Positions 55,801-64,000 of a stretch of 64,000 nucleotides of DNA are shown piece after piece (within the stretch, counting starts at the first letter, position 1; every line of letters begins with the position of its first letter). The stretch is taken from NCBI GenBank assembly GCA_037178975.1, contig JASJZH010000003.1:2108001-2172000 (forward strand), read 5' to 3'. The position numbers and the translations under genes are program-made. The notes beneath the pieces are model-generated. The model made no database searches. It saw only the letters and a program-made list of their open reading frames with translations, and had not been told where the DNA came from. This DNA is from Oscheius tipulae (Eukaryota; Nematoda; Chromadorea; Rhabditida; Rhabditidae).

Positions 55801-58746
55801 CGCCTCCTACCATTACAAGAACTGCTTTTCTATAACTTGGATGGGCTGTAACATTATCTGAAAACTTAAAGCGAGTGTCCGGACCCTTTTCTAGTTCGCA
55901 AAAGTTAAAATCCAGGTAATTTGACAAGTCGTAGCAAATCGAGATTGCACTGGCTTTCAGTTTCTGCAACTTATTCGAGCTGCAAGGTTGAGCCTTTTTG
56001 AGTCAGAAATGAGACGTAACATTAGTTTCGAAGTACCATATCAAGGTGAAACTGTTCCAAGGTAAAAACGAGACAACCTCAATACATAAGAGCATCTTTA
56101 GAAAATACTTTGGGTGCAAAACTCTAGTCTATGAAGTGCAAACTGTGAGGGAGATTACTGAACGCCCTAAACCAGGGTAGATTCGTTCCTGAAGCAATTG
56201 GAATGCATTCAATTTCTATTCTGAGTAGTTGTCTAGAAAAAAAGGAGCAACATGCTACCAGAAGCAACAATTTCGACCGACTATTCTTTTTTCTGGAACT
56301 AGCCTTGACTTGCCAAAAAGCGCGTGACTTGTCGAGACAAGGCTGACAAGTACTGCCGAGAAAGCTCGGCAAACGGTAACTTTTGTTCTAGAGTAGCATC
56401 TTTGCGGGCTTCTATGTTGGTGATCATCGATGATAAAACAAAAAAGAGGTACACCTCCGTAATCACCGCGTTTTTCTCTACAAGACCCATCTCAGAACAC
56501 ATAGTTGAAAAAAAAGTCCGGACACTCGCTTTAAAAGTCCTTAATATGACTGCATAATCTTAATCAGTAAAAAAAACTCTACAAAATGGTGCTTTACAAA
56601 AATTTTGACTTCGTGTAGCCCACGGTATGGGATAGAACTCGGGTCACCCACGTTCAAATTTTTGTGTCTAGCATAGGCCATAGGCTTCAGAGAGACAGAC
56701 TCTTTAAAATAGAATTCTTATATGAAATTTCTTTTTTTCAGGCCCAAATTGAGTTCTGGGAGCAGTTCCGAATGCTGGAGCACCTAGACGAACACGTTCT
56801 CAAAGTCTACCTGCTGATGGCCGGTCGTCCGAGCGTTAAATTCACCTCCAAGCTCGGCAAGAAGGTCACAGTCGGTTGTTGCGACGGTCTGCCCTGGAAA
56901 CAGGCCATCGGAATCTATTTGTGGTATCTGCGCTCTTTCCAATGCTTCGAGGAGACTCTGGACGAGGCCACCATGCAGATTCCTGCTCCCAGAGACGCTG
57001 ACGACGTGCTCTTCTGTCATTTGCTCAAGCTGAGTCGCGATCAGGCCTACTCCGTCGAGGAGGTCCTCGACGCCGTAATGGACTACAGCTCCAGCCCCTT
57101 TGATGTCCATCTCAGGTAATTTTGGCTCTTAATTCCGCTATGTCTATCGGCTTATCACCTACCCCTGCTATTCTGTCTCTCAGAATTCACAAATCTAGGC
57201 GAAAACTAAAAGAGAGGCCAGATTGATGAAAGTTTGACTCTAGCTTGTTAGACATTTGTGAAGAGACCTTTGACAACTTCATCACGCCGCCCAAAGAGGC
57301 GGAGATTCTCGAGGAATTTAACAATGAATCGGAAGATGAAGATTTTGGCGACTCTTGTCACGTTTTTCACTAAAATTGTCACTTTCACCCACGTTTTCAC
57401 CAAACAGTCATCTGTATTGTTGGAAAACTATATTCTACTATTTTCAGCTGGCACCTCTGGACCGTCCTCCGCTCGCTCGGCTACAACACAATGAATCCAT
57501 CTGCAGAACAGCGTCTTCACGTCAGCTACGCGGAGCAGCTCATGGCGAACAGTCTTCCGCATCTCGCTCTCTTTGTTCTCTCCCACATCAGCAGTGATCA
57601 GGCGTAAGTTTCCCCTTCTTTTTAACTTAAAAATCACGAATTACAGACGTTCCGCAATCATGAAGGAGTCGCTGGACCGTTTCGCCCTCACCGCCACCCG
57701 TGTCGATTACAACCGTCTGCTGGACATCGTCAGTGTCCCGGCCTCCTGGATTGCTTCGGCCAAATACGTCAAGGCCAAGGTTTGCAGCCTTTTTCGTCTT
57801 TTTAGCCAAACGTTAAGATGTCCGGTCAGAACGCGGCAGCTTGTGAGCAGGCCATCAAGGCGGGAGACTACCGGACAGCTTTCAGCACGTTCGTAGAGGA
57901 TGTGGCCCCGAATGCTGTTTTCTCGGACGATTTGGATGAGCTAGAACGTCTGGTAACGCTTTTCGAGCCGGTGACGGATTTCATCCCGTCCTGGGGACTC
58001 CAAGGCCAGATCTATGTGGATTACGTCGATTTCAAGCGGCTGTCGAAGAGCGGGGATGATGAGGATGTGAGTATCTCTTAAGATGATAGGCGATTTGCCG
58101 TATTCTCGTAGATTTGGCTGGAAAAGCAACCGAACAGTTTGGCAATTTCTTACCTTAAGGCCCTTTTCCATGCTTTTATCTACTCAAAATATCTTTCTAA
58201 ACACTTGTCACCCACGGGGATCGAACCTAGGTTGCGCGGACCGTAACGGAGCCTCTTACCAATACACCAGCTATTTCTCTAAAAATTTGAAGCGCGGGAA
58301 CTTTGTTGGGAGACCAGAAACCCCTAAAAATCGTTGTACATTCTTGTTCAAATACTATTCAAATATTAGACCATGGGTGGCATAGAGCCCAAGTTGTTCC
58401 CTTAGTGTTTACAATACAGAAGGTTGCAAACAGAAAAAGTCATTTTAACATGATCGTTTTGATCTCTTTTCTTGCAGGACCATCGAGTAGCTGAACTGAT
58501 CAACTCCCTGACAGCTAAACTTCGAGCTCCCGTCTTTGAGACACCCATTCAACGGTTTGTTTTCGCGCCGAAAATTTTAACTTCGTCTGTTTTAGACTAG
58601 CAGCTCAAAACATTGGCCTGCTGATGTTCGAGGCACATAAGATGATGAACGACAGTCTCGAGTTCCAGATGCCCTTCGATATGGCCAGCCTGATGCGGGA
58701 ACTCACACGCTCGGTGACAGCAACCAACACTGGTGGACTTTTTTAG
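49847..58746 (+). CDS. npp-10: nucleoporin NUP98-NUP96 precursor
   Basis: Twenty-two exons join in frame to 1,634 residues. GLFG/FG repeats (GLFGAKPAGGGLFGSS and many more) fill residues 1-120 and 185-540. They flank a RAE1-binding GLEBS motif (KFTAPVAPDTMMKNGMTQNI, then FCISAMKEYEGKSFEELRVD). An autoproteolytic domain (SDYFCEPTLRKMAEMVKNGE ... GSWVFKVEHFSKYG) has the HF/S cleavage site between residues 886 and 887 (53428/53429). The remaining 748 residues are the NUP96 helical scaffold (LAQSQTFRLP, ALCRGQLEEAVAAA, FEMPFD-like end). After cleavage NUP98 forms the permeability barrier and mRNA export platform, and NUP96 joins the Y complex. Main exon ends: 49996, 50112, 50310, 50970, 51248, 51914, 52088, 52274, 52527, 53007, 53446, 53766, 54022, 54314, 55396, 55735, 57115, 57603, 57779, 58066, 58554. 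Introns carry SINE, MITE and exon-copy insertions. Confidence 0.95.
52556..52626 (+). repeat. tRNA-like fragment in NUP98-96 intron 9
   Basis: CATGGCTCAGTCGGTTAGCGC is a clear tRNA D-arm/box A. The rest (GTGAGGATCTATTTCCGGGC) only weakly resembles a T arm, so it is probably the head of another tRNA-derived SINE. Confidence 0.45.
53525..53605 (-). repeat. partial SINE copy in NUP98-96 intron 11
   Basis: TTTACCAATACACCAACAGTTTCACTAAAATTTTGAAG (+ strand, written here as two parts TTTACCAATACACC and TTTCACTAAAATTTTGAAG) matches the same block of the 58.2 kb copy. The box B half is degraded. Confidence 0.5.
55775..55865 (-). repeat. partial SINE copy in NUP98-96 intron 16
   Basis: AGTGGCGCCTCCTACCATTAC and TGTAACATTATCTGAAAAC match the AGTGGCGTCTCTTACCAGCAC and TATAACATTGTTTGAACAC blocks of the 1.75 kb copy in the same order and spacing. 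Confidence 0.5.
55866..56534. mobile_element. 669 bp inverted-repeat element in NUP98-96 intron 16
   Basis: TTAAAGCGAGTGTCCGGAC (55866-55884) is perfectly inverted at 56516-56534. The ends include TTAA on both sides, which could be a TTAA (piggyBac-type) or TA (Tc1/mariner-type) target duplication. Inside there is no transposase-like frame, so it is a non-autonomous element. Confidence 0.65.
56617..56695 (-). repeat. degraded SINE copy
   Basis: CCCACGGTATGGGATAGAACTC, a broken box B region (minus strand), followed by GTGTCTAGCATAGGCC. Related to the family at 58.2 kb. Confidence 0.4.
57205..57345 (+). repeat. copy of an exon of the 59.8 kb gene inside NUP98-96 intron 17
   Basis: 57258-57342 matches 61419-61497 with one substitution and a 6 nt in-frame insertion (GCGGAG). 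The copy stays open and reads EETFDNFITPPKEAEILEE. Weaker similarity extends upstream. Confidence 0.75.
58200..58305 (-). repeat. tRNA-derived SINE copy in NUP98-96 intron 20
   Basis: This is the best-preserved minus-strand copy: GTGTATTGGTAAGAGGCTCC (box A) and CCTAGGTTCGATCCCCG (box B) at tRNA spacing. Confidence 0.65.
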
Positions 58747-59845
58747 GCAACCATATTATTGTTATTAATTCCCCCTAACAGTATTGTAATTTCATGACAT
58801 TGTCTCTAGGTTCTCATCACAATTCCTCATTCATCTTTCCAGTTGTTATAGTGTGTAATATTGTCGGTTTATATAAGATTTTCACGTCAAACTTATTGTT
58901 TCGGGTTGAGAAAGGAGCGTGCCAAATTACCGTATACCCGAAAGTCGACAGTACGACAACCGGTGAGGAGAAAAACAGACATTCTGGACTGAAATCCAGT
59001 GCCCCCTATCGGCTAATTTGGGAGGAAACTGACTACAAAAAGTTGTATGAGCTTTTCTGAAACTCCGAGATGTGCGTGACTATCGTATACCCGAAAGTCA
59101 ACTCGCCAACTTGTGTACATTGTATTTTCATAGCCATAGGCGCCGACACTTAGCTACTTTCGAAACTGGTCTCAATGACAGTCATAAATTGTTTCCTTTA
59201 ATCTTTACCCGGTTTCTATTTCTGTCAGTCTGTCTTGGTCTTCTTCCCTCTAACTTCAAACTTCAAAGTTCCCCGCCAGTCGAGCTATCTTCACAGGAGC
59301 AACATTCTCTTGCAAGCAACAGCTATTCCAAAATTGACTTGAATTGCAAATAATTAGTGTGCACACTAATTGCAATAATGGCTTCAGACAGGCAGAGACG
59401 CGAGACCAGTTTAAAATAAATTTTTTTACAGTACCTAATTACCAGGAACTTGTTTAATTCTGGGACTAGTAGGCAAATTCGTCCGTGTATCATAAAACAT
59501 TACTCTTACGGCCTACGGATTACGGATGGAAGACAATTTTATCGAGGATCACCGAACGGATTCAAACGAGGGACGATTGGGCAGAAAATAAGTGTCTCGC
59601 TAATATATCAAAGCCTCTCAAAAGACCACATGCCTCTACGGGTCGCGAGGAATGGATTAGCTGAATCGAATTGAGCTGTTTCAAGGACCTCGATAAAATT
59701 CGAGGAATTCCTCTCGCTTTGCTTCGATTTACAGCCCCCTGCTTACTAGCTTAAGAGTCCCAGATCACCCTGCTTTTCTCCCCCTCTTTTCAATTATTGA
59801 TTTCCGCCTAAATTGCTCAATTATTGCTCCATCTCCTTGGCAATC
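58747..59845. other. intergenic, no gene seen
   Basis: A GTATACCCGAAAGTC word occurs twice (58931 and 59082) and a short TAGTGTGCACACTAA palindrome lies at 59354-59368. No conserved frame is seen. Confidence 0.5.
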
Positions 59846-61767
59846 ATGATCAACAGACAGCTGTTAGTCGATCTCATCGACTACTTCTACGAGAATGACG
59901 CTCCTCCCTTCAATTACTGCACCTTTTTCAAGGAGCAGGGAGTGGATAGACAGTTGAGCAGGACGAGTGCTTACAGAATGACCTGGTACATAAGAGTAAG
60001 GCTATTCGGTTTATTAAAATGGTTTATTTTCCTAGAAAAACACTGTCCCGCCATGGATGAGAGGCGATTTGAGGCTGGAGGAAAAGTTCAAGGTGCTGGC
60101 TAGGAGGTTTGCTGATAGGAGAGAAAGGGATGGGTATAGTACGGATAAGGGTGGGTTTTAGTCACATTTTTTAATCAACATTTTGCGTGTTTTGAGAGTA
60201 GAAGAAGGGAAAAAAGCTGAGAGACTTGAGGAAAACAGAACTAGGAAACAGCGATATCCAATCAGATTTTTCTGCTAATAACCAGCAGTAATTGCGTACA
60301 GTATTTCCGAGGTGACGCGCTGAAAAGTATAATCTAAAAGGGTCTGTTCACAGCGTTTTTATGATCAAAAGAAGGCAAGGTTAGGCAAAAAATAGATTTC
60401 CAGATTACTGTAGCTAAGAATTATGTTCCGTATTTTCCTGCAGACGCACAGAAAATATAGGCAGGAACTAGCCAAGCTTACAGTATTCTTACGGCCTGTT
60501 TTCTTCGAATCTCACCTCCAAACCACCAATTTTAGATGCAACTGACACAGAGACTGAGTCGCGACCAAGAAGAACTCGATCTCGGGCCTCTTCTGCCACA
60601 AATTCTACGACTTCGAGGAATGGGAAAAAGAGAGGAGTGGCAAATTTTTCTCCTGACCAATTCGTCGAGCCGCTGACTCCAGCATCTATGCAAGAAGAGG
60701 GGGAAATGAGATACAGGACCAGATCGGGATCCAGATCAATGACGCTGAGAACGCCTGAAAGGAGCGAGAGGAAATATGAAGTGAGTCGGGACAGATACAG
60801 TTATCACTGGCGGGGTAAAACCAGCAGCTATGGCCGGTTACCGTCTAACAAACTGACTACAAATCCTTTTTTTCGCGTGTTAGCGCTAATACCCTCTCGC
60901 AGGTCGGTAAATTGGTAGTAGCATGCTACGAAGGCGTTCCTAGAAAAGGTTGGGCAACTTTGGAACAAAATGCCCCGCGACCTAGCACCTCGGGAAGCCT
61001 CCGCAACGGTTGGCGTCGCAAAACCCCGCAGGAGCTTGACTCACAGAGCTCTCCAAGAATATTTGCCATTGTTTTGGATAGAAACTTTACCTTTACCTGT
61101 GCGAGCTATCTTTGCATCAACTTAGAGAGTGTCAGTGTTTGCTATCGTTTCTGAAATCCGTGCTCTTTAGAAGAACTCTTCTCGCCGGCGAAACAACAAC
61201 AGTGAAGGGTCAGCCTCTTCCAGAGGTAGCACTGGCAGTCGTCGCTCTCTCAGACTGGCTCAAAAACGCAAGCAAATCGATTCATATCTACCCCAGATTC
61301 GAGAAGAAGACGAGAAGCGATCTGAGGTGAGTTCAAGATGTTTCAGCTGTATTCAAATGCTTCAGCCACAAGGAACTCCAAGAAACAGGGGCGAGAAAAG
61401 ACAGAAACTTGTAGAAAGTGAAGAGACCTTTGACAACTTCATCACGCCGCCCAAAGAGATTCTCGAGGAATCTAACAATGAATCGGAAGATGAAGAGTCA
61501 GAATCCGAAGGATCAAGAAGAAAGAGCCTAGTGGCCAGAAGACTCTTCATTGATCTGGAAGAGCCAGATGTCCAGAAACAGGAGGTACGGTTGGCTCACA
61601 GTAAAGGACCGCATTTAAAAGACGAAAGTACTACTGTGTGGCGAAATGCGCACCAACTCTCTAGTTTTGGAGGTCTATTCGCAGTTTCGAAACAGCTGCG
61701 TATCGAGGTGCATACTTATGAGTTGATGCGCAGTATTGGCGGTAAGCTCGGAAACTTGTACATGTAA
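59846..61767 (+). CDS. unrecognised nuclear-type protein, possibly SPK-like N-terminus
   Basis: Exons 59846-59995, 60036-60150, 60536-60780, 61171-61326 and 61366-about 61584 (or to a stop at 61765 if unspliced) are in frame. The first 90 residues (LLVDLIDYFYENDAPPFNYC, SAYRMTWYIRKNTVPPWMRG, RLEEKFKVLARRFADRRE) form a compact helical domain. It loosely resembles the nematode SPK domain, without certainty. The rest is low-complexity: arginine/serine-rich (RSGSRSMTLRTPERSERK, SSRGSTGSRRSLRLAQKRKQ), then acidic (NNESEDEESESEGSRRK). This suggests a nuclear or chromatin protein. The 3' end is unsure. One exon segment is copied into a NUP98-96 intron. Confidence 0.5.
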
Positions 61768-61779
61768 AGGCGTCACAGG

Positions 61780-61975
61780 CGGAATGAGGAATATATGGAG
61801 ATACCAGTTTGATTGGAGTGCGCACCAACGCTTATAACACAAGGCTGCTTATCGGCAAGTTACCGTAGTCAGTTTTGATACGCAGTCTGTATGTTATATG
61901 AGTTGGTGCACACTTCAACATCAAAATGACACCTCCTCGTATTCCGCACTCCGTTTCTGATAAACAGTTAAAGCA
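61780..61975. repeat. imperfect palindromic element
   Basis: The left arm GGCGGAATGAGGAATAT... GGAGTGCGCACCAAC and the right arm GTTGGTGCACACTTC... CCTCGTATTCCGCACTCC are inverted copies about 50 bp long with mismatches, separated by about 90 bp. Related GTTGGTGCGCA words occur at 61.65-61.73 kb. Confidence 0.5.
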
Positions 61976-63090
61976 GCAGCGTATCCAAGCGTTTTGGCGG
62001 GTGTTTCGAGCTTAGGCTTACCCTGTTACAGAAACTATATGCATTGTCTAACCCACTAGCATTTGATACTCATCCAAGGCTGCTATGCTATGTGGGCTCT
62101 GTCCTGTGTATTGGGTTGACAACTAACAAGGGAAGCCTTTCAACTTAAGTTGGACTTTGGCAACGAACAAGGTGCCATTCGATAGCTCTAAACATGGGTA
62201 TAACGGGGTATATTGCCAAATTCGCTTAATCCCTCCCTGGTCCGAGATATAACGTTTTTAAAAATGGCGCCCCCGTATTATCTCGGCGTCTAAGCCGTAG
62301 GATCCGCCGTGGTAGACTTCGAAGGCACAAAAAAACATGGCAGCGTATAGTCTATTTCCAACCTCCTGCGGCACTTGCGAATTCTTTAAAGGTAGAATGC
62401 GAAAGGTCTTGCGGGGAAATTACAGTAGCCCGGGCTCAGATTCGCTATTTTTGAGTGTTTACAGCCATCTTTTCTTTGTTTTAACATTGGCATTGGATTC
62501 GGGGCCTAAGAATATCTACTTGACACCCATTTTGTAGAAAAAACTGCCAGAAAAACCCCTAAAAAAGCGTGGAAGCCGAAAATGGGGCTCTGCTCACATA
62601 TTTTGGCCATTTTAAACGCTTTTCTTAGATATTTTCCCTAAATTTGTTGTCAAGTAGGTTTATGCATGTCTAGAATTCGGTTACACAATTAGAATTTGTA
62701 AAAAGTATACGGAAAATGGAGAAAATTCAAAGTTTTGGAATTTTTTGTTCGCGCGCAAATACTGTGCCGTCAGCGTACAAATTCAGGTGCCGCTGGACGT
62801 TGGAAATAGACTATAGTATGGTGGTGAGCGCGGTGGGCTGGGATGCAATTACTTGCTGGTTCGGATCCGCACGAATTTTTTTTTTTTTACTTTTTTTCGT
62901 CTTTTATCTGTGACTATGTGCTTTGACTATGAAGCTTTGACTTTGACTATGTGACTATGAAACTGGTGCCGGACGCCCTTTGGCCTGGAAAAACATTAAA
63001 TAGATGTCTGCATTGCCTTTTTTGGAAATCAAGTTAGTTTGAACAACTTCAACAGGAAAAACTTTGTTTTTGTGAACGAATCCACTTCAA
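61976..63090. other. intergenic, AT-rich, no gene seen
   Basis: It holds a small tandem repeat of TTTGACTATG-like units (62910-62962). A tRNA-like fragment lies at about 62820-62876, with GGTTCGGATCC (box B) preceded by a GTGGTGAGCGCGG segment. Confidence 0.45.
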
Positions 63091-63166
63091 CACCAATGAT
63101 ATTGGATAATGTAGTGCGAGAAACAGAAATACTGATCACAGAAGAGACAAAGTATAAAACCAAACC

Positions 63167-64000
63167 CTTGACCATTTGCAATCGAACATATCTGGGGGGT
63201 AGTTGGAAAACAAATTTGAACAGGAGTTTTGAAAGGCGGAGGGTGAAGAACCTGATAGCCCGACGCATACCGACTATACTGCCAAAATGAATGAAAAGCG
63301 TGATGAGTGAACTGTCGATGGGTCAAAGAAATTACCTGGAAGAAATATGACTTCGTTTGATGAAAGAGTGTAAGAGTGAGTGAGAGCAGAAGCTGTCTGT
63401 ACGATGCGTTCCACACTCCTCTTGCCTTTGATGTCGAGAGTTCTAGCAGTCGTGAGTTCCTTGGTGAATCCGGATTGGTCAGCATTCCAGATGTGATCCA
63501 GCATATAATTAGCGGCGACAATATCACTTTGGACTTGAGCCGCGAAGGAATCAGCTGCGGCCTTGATCGCTGCAGAGTTTCGGAAGGAAACACGGCTAAT
63601 GAACTTCGTAACTCTTCGACTCACGATGTTATGTTTCTAAAAAACCGTAAAAATTGCGGAAATTCTAACCTTTTTCAAAGAGTCTACCCAGGAGTCGGAC
63701 GCTGTGAAGTCAGGTAGATGATACTTCGTCAAGTTCAATAGGATACTCTTTTGCTTGAGGTTAATGTCGTGAAGAGTGATGCCTTTAGAGATAGACTCTT
63801 TGACCCAATCAGACAGTTCAGCAGACAGCAAGCCCAAAACTTTTTTCCGGTCTTCTTTCACAAGGTCTGAACTGATTTATTGATTAAAAAAAAGTAATCT
63901 TACCTGCAGCTTCGAATTGTTCTGGAGATGATTCAGGTTAGTAATCCACTTGAATCTGTTGCTCATCGCCTCCAGGCTACGACTTCCGGTTTTGGCAGAG
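63167..64000 (-). pseudogene. pogo/Tigger-like DDE transposase, partial and decayed
   Basis: On the minus strand, exon 63884-63670 encodes a helix-turn-helix of the CENP-B/Tigger type (LSDWVKESISKGITLHD, FTASDSWVDSLKK). It joins exon 63636-63335 (KHNIVSRRVTKF, IWNADQSGFTKELTTARTL, GKRSVERIVQTASALTHSYT), which contains the first catalytic aspartate context NADQSG. The next block (63278-63167, YASGYQVLHPPPFKTPV) is in a phase that does not join without a stop. The catalytic core is therefore interrupted and the second and third acidic residues are not found. The 5' end runs off the window. Confidence 0.6.

Noticed and set aside
60903-61155. Frame starting VGKLVVACYEGVPRKGW as an exon of the 59.8 kb gene
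   Set aside because: The acceptor is good but no donor fits, and skipping it joins the flanking exons in phase.

Overview
The window looks like nuclear DNA of a chromadorean nematode. Coding exons are interrupted by many very short introns (mostly 37-50 nt) with GTAAG-like donors and TTTTCAG acceptors. Several genes have a TTTCAG-type acceptor 0-7 nt upstream of the start codon, as expected if transcripts receive a spliced leader. RPS12, NUP98-96 and the histone read as nematode-like. Nothing prokaryotic, plasmid or viral is visible. The species cannot be named from sequence alone. All exon models were made by eye, and the joined lengths were checked for reading-frame consistency.

Layout. 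0-5 kb: RPS12 (+), an SLC35B3/PST-2 PAPS transporter (+) and a calcipressin/RCAN gene (-). 5-15 kb: a gene desert, GA-rich on the + strand, holding two serine tRNAs (CGA and GCT anticodons). 15-21 kb: a full-length P-glycoprotein ABC transporter (-). It lies between a thrombospondin-type-1 (TSP1) membrane-protein gene (21-24 kb) and an inverted, decayed copy of that gene at 14.5-15.0 kb. 24-32 kb: a Bax-inhibitor-1-like membrane protein (-), a decayed ORF, an intron-containing H2B variant (+), NOP53 (-) and a secreted two-domain C-type lectin (-). 33-38 kb: a compact MIC60/mitofilin gene (-) with a poorly resolved + strand gene possibly nested in a long intron. 38-41 kb: RMI1 (+), followed in the same direction by exons of a chaperonin-10-like domain that lacks the GroEL-binding mobile loop. 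41-43 kb: a MADF-domain gene (-) and a small head-plus-coiled-coil gene (+) sharing a 206 bp divergent promoter. 44.9-58.7 kb: nuclear pore genes NUP50 (-) and NUP98-96 (+), with a small mitochondrial membrane protein gene (-) between them. 59.8-61.8 kb: an unrecognised acidic/basic protein gene (+). 63-64 kb: a decayed pogo/Tigger-like transposase (-), cut by the window edge.

Most genes are housekeeping and do not form one pathway. The exception is the pairing of two nuclear pore genes, NUP50 (importin/Ran handling) and NUP98-96 (FG barrier plus Y-complex scaffold). The non-genic material is rich in small repeats: a tRNA-derived SINE family, fold-back elements, several MITE-like inverted-repeat elements (one with a perfect 8 bp target duplication 3 bp after a stop codon), and a recent 80 bp copy of a neighbouring gene's exon inside a NUP98-96 intron. 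The most unusual observations are the loop-less Cpn10 domain attached to or abutting RMI1, the H2B gene that carries introns, a histone-type hairpin and a poly(A) signal together, and the TSP1 gene copies flanking the P-glycoprotein gene.
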